Position numbers and translations under genes: made by a program. Source: Virgisporangium aurantiacum (GTDB lineage Bacteria; Actinomycetota; Actinomycetes; Mycobacteriales; Micromonosporaceae). From it: DNA of 64,000 nucleotides. The DNA lies in NCBI RefSeq assembly GCF_016863635.1, contig NZ_BOPG01000053.1, forward strand, positions 1 to 64,000, given 5' to 3'. The notes under the pieces are model-generated. The model was not told where the DNA came from, did not search any database, and saw nothing but the letters and a program-made list of their open reading frames with translations. Of the stretch, positions 34,261 to 43,071 are shown in pieces. How positions within the stretch are numbered: the first letter of the stretch is position 1; the number at the start of each line of letters is the position of its first letter.

Positions 34261-36372
34261 ATGAACCCGAGGAGAACCACCGTCGTCGCCGTGCTGACCG
34301 CGACGCTGGCCGGGCTCGCCGGCCTGACGGCGACGCCCGCCGCCGCCCACCCCGGCCACGAACCGCCACCGCTGCCCGCCGATCAGACCGCGTTCCAGAA
34401 GGTGACCCTCAACGACCGGCCCGGCGAGCCGATGAGCCTCGCCGTGCTGCCCGACCTGCGGGTGCTGCACACCGCCCGCACCGGCCAGGTACGGATCCAC
34501 GATCCGCGCACCGGGCTGAACCCGATCGCCGCCAACGTCCCCATCTACCAGCACGACGAGGAGGGGCTGCAGGGCGTCGCGATCGACCCGGACTTCGCCC
34601 GCAACCAGTGGGTCTACCTCTACTACTCGCCGCCCGGGAACACGCCCGTGGACGACCCGGCCACCCCGAACGTCAACGAGGGTGACGCGCCGACCACCGG
34701 CACCCAGGCCGACTGGGACCGGTTCAAGGGTGCGCTGCGGCTGTCCCGGTTCAAGCTGCGCGGCAACACGCTCGACCTGGGTAGCGAGCAGCGGATCATC
34801 GACGTTCCGGTCGACCGCGGGATCTGCTGCCACGTCGGTGGCCAGATCGACTTCGACAGCAAGGGAAACCTCTACCTGTCGACCGGTGACGACACCAACC
34901 CGTTCGAGTCCGACGGCTACGCGCCGCTGGACGACCGCGAGGGCCGCAATCCCGCGTTCGACGCGCGCCGCAGTGCCGGCAACACGAACGACCTCCGCGG
35001 CAAGCTGTTGCGGATCAGGGTGAAGCCCGGCGGTGGGTACACCATTCCGCGCGGCAACCTGTTCGCACCGGGCACGCCCCGGACCCGGCCCGAGATCTAC
35101 GCGATGGGGCTGCGCAACCCGTTCCGGTTCGACGTCGACCCGAAGACCGACCAGGTCTACATGGCCGACTACTCGCCGGACGCCGACCACCCCGACGCCG
35201 AGCGTGGGCCGGCCGGTCAGGGCCGGTGGATGGTCATCGACCGGCCGGGCAACTTCGGCTGGCCGTACTGCGTCACGCCGACCATTCCCTACCGGGACTA
35301 CGACTTCGCCACCGGGACGGCGGGGCCGGCGTTCAACTGCGCCGCGCCGGTGAACGACTCGCGGTACAACACCGGCCGACGGGTGCTGCCCCGGGTGGAG
35401 CAGCCGGAGGTCTACTACTCGTACGATGCGTCCCCGTTGTTCCCCGAACTGGGGACCGGCGGGATCGGCCCGATGGCCGGCCCGGCGTACGACTACTCGG
35501 CGCGGAACCGGTCGCCGTTCAAGTGGCCGCAGGCGTTCGACCGTAAGCCGCTCTTCTACGAGTGGACCCGCGACTACGTCAAGGCGTTCTCGCTGACCCA
35601 CGGCGACGTGACCTCGATCGAGGCCGTCGCGCCCGACATCGTGTTCGACAACCCGATGGACATGGAGTTCGGGCCGGACGGAGCGCTGTACGTGCTGGAG
35701 TACGGCGACGGCTTCTTCTCCGAGAACCCGGAGGCCCAGTTGGCCCGGATCGACTGGACCCGCGGCAACCGGACGCCGGTGCCGGTCGTGGCGGCCGACG
35801 TCGTGGCCGGCCTGGCGCCGCTGACCGTGCAGTTCAGCAGCGCGGGAACGGCGGACGCCGACGGTGACGCCCTGCGGTACGCGTGGGACTTCGACGCCGA
35901 CGGCCGGGTGGACTCCCGGTCGCAGAACGCGTCGTTCACCTACACCCGCGACGGCGTCTACGAGGCGACGCTGACCGTCACCGACTCCACCGGCCGGCGG
36001 GCGTCGGCGTCGGTGCGGGTCGTCGTCGGGAACACGATTCCGGTGGTGACGCTCACCGCGGAGCCCGCGGGCGGCACGTTCCAGTTCGGCGACGCGGTCA
36101 CCTTCACGGTGACGGTCGAGGACGACGCGCCGATCGACTGCGCGCGGGTCACCGTGGCCTACATCCTCGGACACAACGAGCACGGTCACCCGCTCTCGTC
36201 GACGGCGGGCTGTTCGGGCACGATCCAGACGTTCGTGGACACCGGCCACGCCGGAGCGAGCAACCTGCGCGGCGTCTTCGTCGCCAGCTACACCGACGCG
36301 CCGGAGGGCGGGCTGCCGCCGCTCAGCGGGTCCGATGAAGTGGTTCTGACGCCCACCGACGTGGCGGTCTGA
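34261..36372 (+). CDS. Secreted PQQ-type sugar dehydrogenase with PKD domain
   Basis: A 703-residue exported protein. After a signal peptide (cleavage near TPAAAHP) comes a six-bladed GSDH-type propeller of about 480 residues with EEGLQGVAIDPDFA, GICCHVGGQIDFDSKGNLY, STGDD, NDLRGKLLRIRV and YAMGLRNPFRFDVDP. A PKD domain follows (APLTVQFSSAGTADADGDAL, YAWDFDADGRVDSR) and then a C-terminal beta domain. The GLRNPFRF motif matches the dehydrogenase family; PKD domains usually bind surfaces or other proteins. It starts 11 bp after the isomerase stop and so belongs to the same operon. Substrate unknown. Confidence 0.85.
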   Translation: MNPRRTTVVAVLTATLAGLAGLTATPAAAHPGHEPPPLPADQTAFQKVTLNDRPGEPMSLAVLPDLRVLHTARTGQVRIHDPRTGLNPIAANVPIYQHDEEGLQGVAIDPDFARNQWVYLYYSPPGNTPVDDPATPNVNEGDAPTTGTQADWDRFKGALRLSRFKLRGNTLDLGSEQRIIDVPVDRGICCHVGGQIDFDSKGNLYLSTGDDTNPFESDGYAPLDDREGRNPAFDARRSAGNTNDLRGKLLRIRVKPGGGYTIPRGNLFAPGTPRTRPEIYAMGLRNPFRFDVDPKTDQVYMADYSPDADHPDAERGPAGQGRWMVIDRPGNFGWPYCVTPTIPYRDYDFATGTAGPAFNCAAPVNDSRYNTGRRVLPRVEQPEVYYSYDASPLFPELGTGGIGPMAGPAYDYSARNRSPFKWPQAFDRKPLFYEWTRDYVKAFSLTHGDVTSIEAVAPDIVFDNPMDMEFGPDGALYVLEYGDGFFSENPEAQLARIDWTRGNRTPVPVVAADVVAGLAPLTVQFSSAGTADADGDALRYAWDFDADGRVDSRSQNASFTYTRDGVYEATLTVTDSTGRRASASVRVVVGNTIPVVTLTAEPAGGTFQFGDAVTFTVTVEDDAPIDCARVTVAYILGHNEHGHPLSSTAGCSGTIQTFVDTGHAGASNLRGVFVASYTDAPEGGLPPLSGSDEVVLTPTDVAV

Positions 36373-36380
36373 GAACGGAA

Positions 36381-36412
36381 GCCGGGCGCCGTCCGAACGG
36401 GCGGCGCCCGGC
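36381..36412 (+). terminator. Hairpin after the PKD-dehydrogenase gene
   Basis: A perfect 11-bp inverted repeat (arms 36381-36391 and 36402-36412) lies 8 bp after the stop codon. With no T-run it may be a weak terminator or an mRNA-stabilising stem that separates the secreted-enzyme genes from the cytoplasmic pair downstream. Confidence 0.5.
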
Positions 36413-36464
36413 CGGCACCGCGGCCGTCGCGCCCCGGTCAGGGTGAATCGGAGAGGAGATACCC

Positions 36465-37589
36465 ATGGCGGGTCGTCCCCGATCCGGAATCGTGGGCGCC
36501 GGGTTCATCGGCGAGGTCCACGCGCGTGCGGTGCGCGCGGCGGGTGGTGTGCTGGCCGCCGTCGCCGGCCCCAGCGCGGAGTCGTCCGCGGCCGCGGCCA
36601 CCCGGCTGCTGGCGGAGCGGGCGGCCCCGTCGGGGGAGGAGCTGGTCGAGGCCGACGACGTCGACGTCGTGCACATCTGCACCCCGAACCACCTGCACGC
36701 GCCGCTGGCCGAGCGGGCGCTGGCCGCGGGAAAGCACGTGATCTGTGAGAAGCCGCTCTCCACCGACGTGGCCGGCGCCCAGCGGCTCGCCGACCTGGCG
36801 GGCGCGGCCCCGGTCGTCGCGGCGGTGCCGTTCGTGTACCGGTTCTACCCCACGGTCCGCGACGCCCGCGGACGGGTGCGCCGCGGCGACCTGGGATCGA
36901 TGCGCCTGATCCACGGCTCGTACCTGCAGGACTGGCTGTCGCGTACCGAAGATCGCAACTGGCGGACCGACGCGGCACTCGGCGGCGGCTCCCGCGCCTT
37001 CGGCGACATCGGCGTGCACTGGTGCGACGTCGTCGAGTTCGCCACCGGGCACCGCATCACCCGGCTCGTCGCCCGCCTGATGAGCGTCCCCCGCGGCGCT
37101 GACCGATCCGGGCCGGGCACGGAGGACGCAGCAACGGTTCTGTTCGAAACCGATCAGGGGGCACTGGGCTGCGTCATCGTCAGCCAGGTCTCACCCGGAC
37201 GGAAGAACCGGCTGTGGTTCTCCCTCGACGGCGCCCGGGCCTCCCTGCAGTTCGACCAGGAACTCCCCGACTCGCTGTGGGTCGGTGGGCGGGAACACAA
37301 CATCCTGGTCCAGCGCGGCGCGGAGTCCTCGACCGACGACGCCGCCCGGTACAACATCGTCCCGGTCGGCCACCCGCAGGGCTACGTCGACTGCTTCACC
37401 GCCTTCGTCGCCGACGTCTATGCCGCCACCGCCGGCGAGCCGCCCGACGGCCTTCCCACCTTCGACGACGGCCTGCGCGCCGCCGTCATCACCGATGCCG
37501 TTCTGGCATCCGCCGCCAGCAGCGGCTGGGTGACGGTGCCCCGCACACACATCAACCGAGAGACATCCACGGGGCCGGCACCTCGATGA
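36465..37589 (+). CDS. Gfo/Idh/MocA-family oxidoreductase
   Basis: A 374-residue NAD(P)-dependent oxidoreductase. The Rossmann start is GIVGAGFIGEVHARA, followed by DVVHICTPNHLHAPLAERAL and the catalytic-lysine motif VICEKPLS; the substrate domain carries GSRAFGDIGVHWCDVVEF. The family oxidises or reduces ring hydroxyls of sugars and inositols. It lies just before an MFS permease (11-bp gap) and after the exported isomerase and dehydrogenase, so it probably handles the imported product of that set, for example reduction of a keto-sugar (inference). GAGGAGA precedes the ATG. Confidence 0.9.
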   Translation: MAGRPRSGIVGAGFIGEVHARAVRAAGGVLAAVAGPSAESSAAAATRLLAERAAPSGEELVEADDVDVVHICTPNHLHAPLAERALAAGKHVICEKPLSTDVAGAQRLADLAGAAPVVAAVPFVYRFYPTVRDARGRVRRGDLGSMRLIHGSYLQDWLSRTEDRNWRTDAALGGGSRAFGDIGVHWCDVVEFATGHRITRLVARLMSVPRGADRSGPGTEDAATVLFETDQGALGCVIVSQVSPGRKNRLWFSLDGARASLQFDQELPDSLWVGGREHNILVQRGAESSTDDAARYNIVPVGHPQGYVDCFTAFVADVYAATAGEPPDGLPTFDDGLRAAVITDAVLASAASSGWVTVPRTHINRETSTGPAPR

Positions 37590-37600
37590 GGAGGCACACC

Positions 37601-38920
37601 ATGGCCGCTATGACAGGTCCACCGGGGAGCACGATCAGTGGGGCGACCCGGCTCAAGCTCTCCACGATGATGTTCCTGCAGTTCTTCGTCTGGGGCGCCT
37701 GGTTCGTCACCATGGGCACGTTCCTGGGCGAAGAACTGGAGGCCTCCGGAAGCCAGATCAGCCTTGCCTACCTGACCCAGTCCCTCGGCGCCATCGCGGC
37801 ACCGTTCTTCATCGGACTCATCGCCGACCAGTTCTTCTCCGCCCAGAAGGTGCTGGGCATCCTGCACCTCGCCGGAGCCGCCCTGCTGTTCCTCGCGTCG
37901 ACGATGTCGACCTTCGGCGCGTTCTTCCCGGTCATCCTCGTCTACATGATCCTGTACATGCCGACGCTGGCCCTCGTGAACTCGGTCTCGTTCCGGCAAA
38001 TGGCAAGCCCGGAGAAGCAGTTCCCGGCCGTGCGCGTCCTCGGAACCATCGGCTGGATCGTCGCCGGAGTGATCATCGGCTGGCTGGCCTGGGAACAGGA
38101 GGCACAACTCAGCCAGACCTACCGGATGGCCGCCGTCGCGTCGCTGATCCTCGGCGTGTTCAGCTTCTTCCTGCCCGCCACCCCACCGACCCACCGCGGC
38201 GAGAAGACCTCGATCCGCGACATCCTCGGACTCGAAGCGATCGGCCTCCTGAAGAACCGCTCCTACCTCGTGTTCTTCCTCTCCTCCATCGCGATCTGCA
38301 TCCCGCTCGCCTTCTACTACAACTTCACCAACCTCTTCCTCAACGAGGAGGGCGTGAAGTCCGCGGCGGCGGTCCAGTCGCTCGGGCAGGTCTCCGAGGT
38401 GCTGTTCCTTCTGCTCATGCCGTTCCTCCTGATGCGGATCGGCGTGAAGCTGACGCTGGCCGTCGGCATGGCCGCCTGGGCGATCCGGTACGTCTTCTTC
38501 GCCTTCGGCGACGCCGGAAGCCTGTTCTGGATGCTGCTCGTGGGCATCGTCCTCCACGGCATCTGCTACGACTTCTTCTTCGTCGCCGGACAGATCTACA
38601 CCGACAAGTTCGCCGGTGAGCGCTTCCGCAGCGCGGCACAGGGACTCATCACCCTCGCCACCTACGGCGTGGGCATCCTGATCGGCTCGCTCGCGGCCGG
38701 CCCCATCGTCGACAACTTCGCCACCGACGACGGTCATGATTGGACCCAGATTTGGATCATCCCGGCCGTCATCGCGGGCGTCGTGATGATTCTGTTCCTG
38801 ATCCTCTTCAAGGACCGGCGCGTCGACCACGTGACCATGCTGGATGCGGCGAGTACGACGCTCGAGGCACCCGGAATCGCGGTCCCGCGGGAGCAACGGC
38901 CACGCTCCGGCACCCCATGA
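37601..38920 (+). CDS. MFS permease, nucleoside/sugar symporter type
   Basis: A 439-residue membrane protein with about twelve helices, for example TMMFLQFFVWGAWFVTMGTF, GAFFPVILVYMILYMPTLAL and GVVMILFLILF. The FVWGAWFVT start and the central loop with RVLGTIGWIVAG are typical of the NupG-like nucleoside:proton symporter branch, members of which also occur in keto-sugar and inositol loci. A charged tail follows the last helix. It starts 11 bp after the oxidoreductase stop with GAGGAGG upstream, so it is the likely importer for the pathway. The transported compound is unknown. Confidence 0.87.
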   Translation: MAAMTGPPGSTISGATRLKLSTMMFLQFFVWGAWFVTMGTFLGEELEASGSQISLAYLTQSLGAIAAPFFIGLIADQFFSAQKVLGILHLAGAALLFLASTMSTFGAFFPVILVYMILYMPTLALVNSVSFRQMASPEKQFPAVRVLGTIGWIVAGVIIGWLAWEQEAQLSQTYRMAAVASLILGVFSFFLPATPPTHRGEKTSIRDILGLEAIGLLKNRSYLVFFLSSIAICIPLAFYYNFTNLFLNEEGVKSAAAVQSLGQVSEVLFLLLMPFLLMRIGVKLTLAVGMAAWAIRYVFFAFGDAGSLFWMLLVGIVLHGICYDFFFVAGQIYTDKFAGERFRSAAQGLITLATYGVGILIGSLAAGPIVDNFATDDGHDWTQIWIIPAVIAGVVMILFLILFKDRRVDHVTMLDAASTTLEAPGIAVPREQRPRSGTP

Positions 38921-38963
38921 CCGAGATCATCCAGCCGTCGGCCCGCCAACAGCGTGGCCGCAT

Positions 38964-39092
38964 TCAGCGCCGGCGCCGCAGGAAGAGGGTCCACACGCCG
39001 TACAGCAAGAGGGCGATGCAGAACGCCACACAGAGGAGTCCGAACGTCGTGCTGCCCTGATACGGACGGGCCAGAATCGGGTCGTCAGCCAT
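38964..39092 (-). CDS. Small single-span membrane protein, 42 residues
   Basis: ATG 39092, with GGAAGG 8 bases upstream, opens a 42-codon frame encoding a polar N-terminus (MADDPILARPYQGS), one hydrophobic helix (FGLLCVAFCIALLLYGVWTL) and a basic RRRR tail. The layout is that of a genuine small membrane protein with its C-terminus inside. It is convergent with the permease gene and downstream of the sigma/membrane-protein pair. Function unknown. Confidence 0.55.
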   Translation of the reverse strand: MADDPILARPYQGSTTFGLLCVAFCIALLLYGVWTLFLRRRR

Positions 39093-39179
39093 CCCTACGG
39101 CCTTCCGCCTGTCGTCGGTGTGCCGGGCGTCTCGGCACCGTATCAGCCCTCCTGGTGGTGATAGGAGCCGCCGCCGGTT

Positions 39180-40043
39180 CTAGCACGTGCCCGACACCGC
39201 GCAGTACCGGACGACGGCCGTGCGGGCGATGTCGCGCAGCCACGCCGGGTCGGCCTGGAGCGTCGGCGTCACCAGCATCACCATGCTGCCGAGGCGGACG
39301 AACAGGAAGGCGTGCGTCGCCGGTTTGCCGGTCGACGCGGTCGCCGGCTCCTCGGTGACGTCGACCTGTACCGAGTCCACTCCGGCGAAGCCCTCGGCGC
39401 TGACCGCGAGGGTGTACCGGGCCCGGCCGGCGGTGAACGACGCGCAGTCGACCGCGGTCTGCCGTGCCTCGTCGAGGACCCGCTGGGCCGCCGCGACATC
39501 GGTGAACCGGAGCAGGACCTCCTCGACACTGACGCCGTCGAAGTTGCCGGGCTCCGGATCGGCGCGGACACCGACTCCGCCCTCGTGGTGCTGGATGGCG
39601 TCGGGCGACTTCGGGTTCGGGCCGTACGGGACCCGCACCGTTTCCGACGCCCGCACCATCCGGGCCGGGCAGCCGTCGAGGGTGGTGGGTGGCCAGAGCA
39701 GGACGTAGTCCTCCCTGCGCGTCCCGCCGACGGTGCTGCCGTAGCTGCTCCAGGCGTGGACGTCGTAGCCCGGGCCGACGTCCTCGGTCCGGAGCAGTTC
39801 CGGGGCGGGCCGGTCGGGGTGCGGCGGCTGGTCGATCGGCTGCGAGTTGGCCGGCCGCGGTTCGGCGTCCGTCCACATCGGACCGGAGGCCCACGCCAGC
39901 GTGGCGACGACGAGCACGACGGCGAGCCCGCCACCGACCACGCGGGCGGCGCGGCGACGCCGGACCCGCGCCCGGATCCTTGCGCTGTCGGGCCAGTCCA
40001 CAGTGGACACACTGGCCATGACGAGGTCGTGCAGCCTAGTCAC
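39180..40043 (-). CDS. Single-span membrane protein, probable sigma-factor partner
   Basis: A protein of 287 residues, not assigned to a named family. A basic cytoplasmic head (RIRARVRRRRAARVV) is followed by one helix (GGGLAVVLVVATLAWASG) and an outer domain of about 220 residues with Cys in DGCPAR, VDCASF and the CAVSGTC end, suggesting disulfides. Its GTG start overlaps the 3' end of the ECF sigma gene by 8 bp, so the two are translationally coupled. By position it should sense a cell-surface condition and control the sigma factor, as in other SigE-type pairs; no zinc anti-sigma motif is visible. Confidence 0.7.
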   Translation of the reverse strand: MTRLHDLVMASVSTVDWPDSARIRARVRRRRAARVVGGGLAVVLVVATLAWASGPMWTDAEPRPANSQPIDQPPHPDRPAPELLRTEDVGPGYDVHAWSSYGSTVGGTRREDYVLLWPPTTLDGCPARMVRASETVRVPYGPNPKSPDAIQHHEGGVGVRADPEPGNFDGVSVEEVLLRFTDVAAAQRVLDEARQTAVDCASFTAGRARYTLAVSAEGFAGVDSVQVDVTEEPATASTGKPATHAFLFVRLGSMVMLVTPTLQADPAWLRDIARTAVVRYCAVSGTC

Positions 40044-40536
40044 CGGATCTCCTCTCCGACGGCGTGGCGAGATAGGGCGCGAGCGTCGAGCGGCCGCGGG
40101 CCAGCCGCGCCTTGATCGTCCCGGTCGGGACGCCGGTCTCCGCGGCGATCTCCGCGACGGTCAGCCCGGCGAAGTAGTGCAGGGCGATGGCCGTCCGCTG
40201 GTCCGGCGACAGCCGGCGCAACGCGTTGACGAGGTCGACGGTCTCCGGGCCGGGCGGCGGATGCGCCGGCTCCGGACCGTGTCTCAGGTAGGCGCGGGCC
40301 CGGCTGCGGAGGCTGCGCCACCGGCTGATCGCGACCCGCGTGGCGACCAGCCGCACCCACGCCTCCGGATCGGCGTCCGGCCCGAACGAGCGCCACCGCT
40401 GCCACGCCCGGACGTACGCCTCCTGCACGGCGTCCTGCGCCTCGGCCAGATCGCCGGTGACCAGGAAGACGCACCCGAGCACCCGCTGCCGGCTGCCCCG
40501 GTAGAACGCCTCGAACCGCTCGCTGTCACCGGCCAC
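40036..40536 (-). CDS. ECF sigma factor, SigE-like family
   Basis: A 166-residue sigma factor with region 2 (DLAEAQDAVQEAYVRAWQRW) and region 4 (LSPDQRTAIALHYFAGLTV, then EIAAETGVPTGTIKARLARG). GTG 40536 follows GGAGG by 4 bases. The downstream membrane-protein gene overlaps its end. The pair copies the plan of 6904-8905 but the sequences differ clearly, so these are two separate signalling modules. It borders the aromatic polyketide cluster without showing its promoter repeats. Confidence 0.88.
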   Translation of the reverse strand: MAGDSERFEAFYRGSRQRVLGCVFLVTGDLAEAQDAVQEAYVRAWQRWRSFGPDADPEAWVRLVATRVAISRWRSLRSRARAYLRHGPEPAHPPPGPETVDLVNALRRLSPDQRTAIALHYFAGLTVAEIAAETGVPTGTIKARLARGRSTLAPYLATPSERRSGD

Positions 40537-40624
40537 TGATCCTCCATCGTCGACCCTGAATCACGGGGTCATACGCCTGGGCCGCCCCGGCCGGTTGCAT
40601 CGACGCGGGCCCGATCTCCGCCGG

Positions 40625-40667
40625 TCGAGCGAGTCTTGAGCAGCGCGAGACGTGCGGCCGTTGGAAT
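40625..40667 (+). promoter_or_regulatory. SARP-type promoter of the O-methyltransferase
   Basis: Heptads TCGAGCG (40625-40631), TTGAGCA (40636-40642) and the weaker GAGACGT (40647-40653) lie 11 bp apart. Eight bases later stands the -10-like TGGAAT (40662-40667). An ATG occurs 6 nt after it, at 40674. This is the left-most such site and marks the left border of the cluster. Confidence 0.65.
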
Positions 40668-40727
40668 GCGGCCATGGCCGCGACCGGCTCACCGGCCGGA
40701 GCCGACATCCGTGGAAGGGGCTGTGCG

Positions 40728-41756
40728 ATGACGGTGACCGATCCGACGCTCTCCGACGGGATCAGGATCGCCCGCATCAACGGCGCGTACCGGCAGGCAA
40801 AGGTGCTCCACTGCGCCGTGGAGCTGGGCCTGTTCGAGCTCCTGGCGACCCGCCCGGCCGACGAGGACGAGATCGTCGAGCGGCTCGGGCTGCGGCCACG
40901 GCTGGCCCGGTCGCTGCTCTTCGCCCTGGTCGCCCTGGAACTCCTGGAGCGCGACGGCCGCCGCTACCGCAACTCCCCCGCGGTGACGGAGTTCCTGTGC
41001 CCGGCCGGCGAGGTGAACCTCGGCCCGGCGGTGCGGGTGGCCAGCCGCCGGCACTACCGGGCGTGGGCCGACCTGTCCGACGCCGTGCGCGAGAACACCG
41101 GCGCGGAGACCGTCGACGAGGGTCACAACGCGTTCGCGGACCTCTACCGCAACCTCGACGACGCCCGCGGCTTCCTGGCGCACATGGACTCCTTCAACGG
41201 CTTCATCGGACCGGCTCTGGTCGACTGCCTGCCCTGGCGGAGGTACCGGTCGTTCGTCGACCTCGGCGGTGGGCGGGGCAACATCGCCGCTCAGCTCGTG
41301 CGCGCCTGGCCGCACCTGGCCGGCGGCGTGTTCGAGCTGCCCGCGATCCGGCCGCTGTTCGACGAGTACATGACCCAGCTGGGCGTCGCCGACCGGGTGA
41401 CGTTCCACGGCGGTGACTTCTTCGTCGATCCGGTGCCGCCGGCCGACGTGCTGCTGTTCGGGCACGTGCTGCACGACTGGTCGGCGGAGCGCTGCCGGGT
41501 GCTGCTGGAACGGGCGGCCGAGGCGCTGCCGTCGGGCGGTGCCGTGGTGGTCTACGACCAGATGCTCGACGAGGCCGAGCCGGACCTGCACAGCGCGCTC
41601 GCCAGCCTCAACGTCGCGCTGATGACCTCCTTTGGCTCCGAGTACACCGTCGAGGAGTGCCGCGGCTGGCTGGAGAAGGCCGGGCTGCGGGTCACCGGGG
41701 GCCGCCGGCTGCACACCGTCGGCAGCGACTACCTGCTCGTGGCGGAGAAGCCCTGA
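40728..41756 (+). CDS. O-methyltransferase, DnrK/TcmN type (Methyltransf_2)
   Basis: A 342-residue SAM-dependent O-methyltransferase with an N-terminal winged-helix dimerisation region (LFELLATRPADEDEIVERLG, LVALELLERDGRRYRNSPAV) and the SAM domain: VDLGGGRGNIAAQLVRAWP, HGGDFFVDPVPPADVLLFGH, LHDW and YDQMLDE. This is the small-molecule family that methylates polyketide phenols or carboxyls. ATG 40728 follows a strong GGAAGGGG site; the upstream ATG 40674 lies at the expected transcription start and would add 18 residues, so a leaderless longer form is possible. First gene of the aromatic polyketide cluster. Confidence 0.9.
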   Translation: MTVTDPTLSDGIRIARINGAYRQAKVLHCAVELGLFELLATRPADEDEIVERLGLRPRLARSLLFALVALELLERDGRRYRNSPAVTEFLCPAGEVNLGPAVRVASRRHYRAWADLSDAVRENTGAETVDEGHNAFADLYRNLDDARGFLAHMDSFNGFIGPALVDCLPWRRYRSFVDLGGGRGNIAAQLVRAWPHLAGGVFELPAIRPLFDEYMTQLGVADRVTFHGGDFFVDPVPPADVLLFGHVLHDWSAERCRVLLERAAEALPSGGAVVVYDQMLDEAEPDLHSALASLNVALMTSFGSEYTVEECRGWLEKAGLRVTGGRRLHTVGSDYLLVAEKP

Positions 41757-41766
41757 CCCGCCGCGC

Positions 41767-43071
41767 TCACCGGCGGGACTCCACGAACTCCCGGATCGAC
41801 CCGCTGATGTAGTCGATCATCTCGGTGGTCAGGCCGGGGTACACGCCGACCCAGAACGTCCGCTCGGTGACGATGTCGCTGTTGGTCAGCTCACCGGCGA
41901 CGCGGTACGTGACGCCCTGGTACGCCGGCTGCCGCGTCAGGTTGCCGGAGAACAGCATCCGGGTGCCGATCCGGCGGGACTCCAGGAACGTCAGGACGGC
42001 GGTGCGGTCGAACGGCGCGTCGGGGAGCACGGTCAGCAGGAAACCGAACCAGCTCGGGTCGCTGCCCTCGGTGGCCCGCGGCAGCAACAACCACGGCACA
42101 CCCTCCAGGCCGTCGCGCAGCCGCTGCCAGTTGCGCCGCCGGGCCGCGCCGAACTCCGGCAGCTTGGCCAGCTGGGACAGGCCCAGCGCGGCCTGCAGGT
42201 CGGTGGTCTTCAGGTTGTAGCCGATCCGGGAGAACGTGTACTTGTGGTCGTACCCGTACGGCAGGGTGCCGAACTGCTGGCCGAACCGGCGCTGGCAGGT
42301 GTTGCTGCACCCCGGGGCGCACCAGCAGTCCCGGCCCCAGTCGCGCAGCGACTCGACCACCTTGGCCATCCGCACGCTGTCGGTCAGCACGCAGCCGCCC
42401 TCGCCGAACGTCAGGTGGTGCGCCGGGTAGAAGCTGACGGTGCTGAAGTCGCCGAACGTGCCGGTGGCCCGGCCCTGGTAGGTGCTGCCGACCGCGTCGC
42501 AGTTGTCCTCGACGAAGAACAGGCCCCGTTCGGCGGCCAGCGCGGCGATCTCCGCGACGGGGAACGGGTTGCCCAGCGCGTGCGCGATCATGATCGCCCG
42601 GGTCCGCGGGCCGATCGCCGCCTCCACCCGGTCCGGCGTGGTGTTGTAGGTGCCGAGTTCGATGTCGACGAAGACGGGCACCAGGCCGTTCTGCACGATC
42701 GGGTGGACCGTGGTGGGGAAGCCGGCGGCCACGGTGACCACCTCGTCGCCCGGGCGCAGCCGCCGCTCGCCGAGTTCGGCCTGGGTGAGCGCGGTCAGCG
42801 CGAGCAGGTTCGCCGAGGAGCCGGAGTTGGTCAGGTGCGCCTTGCGCCGCCCGATGGTGCGGGCGAACTCCCGCTCGAACTGCTCGGCGCTGGACCCGGC
42901 GGCGATGCGCAGGTTCAGGGCGGCCTCCACCAGCGCGACCCGGTCGTCCTCGTCCAGCACCGCGCCGGAGGGCAGCAGCGGCGTCTCGCCGGGGACGAAC
43001 CCGCGCCCCTGCTCGCGCTCCCGGTGGAACTTGCGGACGTGATCGAGGATGAGCGACTGGATGTCCGTCAT
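41767..43071 (-). CDS. NDP-4-keto-6-deoxyhexose 3,4-dehydratase (PLP, 2Fe-2S)
   Basis: A 434-residue aspartate-aminotransferase-fold enzyme of the RfbH/E1/SpnQ type, which removes the C3 hydroxyl of a nucleotide sugar. The PLP lysine of transaminases is replaced by His in SFYPAHHLTFGEGG, the mark of the dehydratase branch. Cys residues in CWCAPGCSNTC can hold the [2Fe-2S] cluster. With the 2,3-dehydratase it predicts a 2,3,6-trideoxyhexose. The ATG overlaps the stop of the 4-ketoreductase-like gene in an ATGA, so it ends a four-gene coupled operon starting at 46455. An electron-transfer partner is not encoded here. Confidence 0.93.
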   Translation of the reverse strand: MTDIQSLILDHVRKFHREREQGRGFVPGETPLLPSGAVLDEDDRVALVEAALNLRIAAGSSAEQFEREFARTIGRRKAHLTNSGSSANLLALTALTQAELGERRLRPGDEVVTVAAGFPTTVHPIVQNGLVPVFVDIELGTYNTTPDRVEAAIGPRTRAIMIAHALGNPFPVAEIAALAAERGLFFVEDNCDAVGSTYQGRATGTFGDFSTVSFYPAHHLTFGEGGCVLTDSVRMAKVVESLRDWGRDCWCAPGCSNTCQRRFGQQFGTLPYGYDHKYTFSRIGYNLKTTDLQAALGLSQLAKLPEFGAARRRNWQRLRDGLEGVPWLLLPRATEGSDPSWFGFLLTVLPDAPFDRTAVLTFLESRRIGTRMLFSGNLTRQPAYQGVTYRVAGELTNSDIVTERTFWVGVYPGLTTEMIDYISGSIREFVESRR

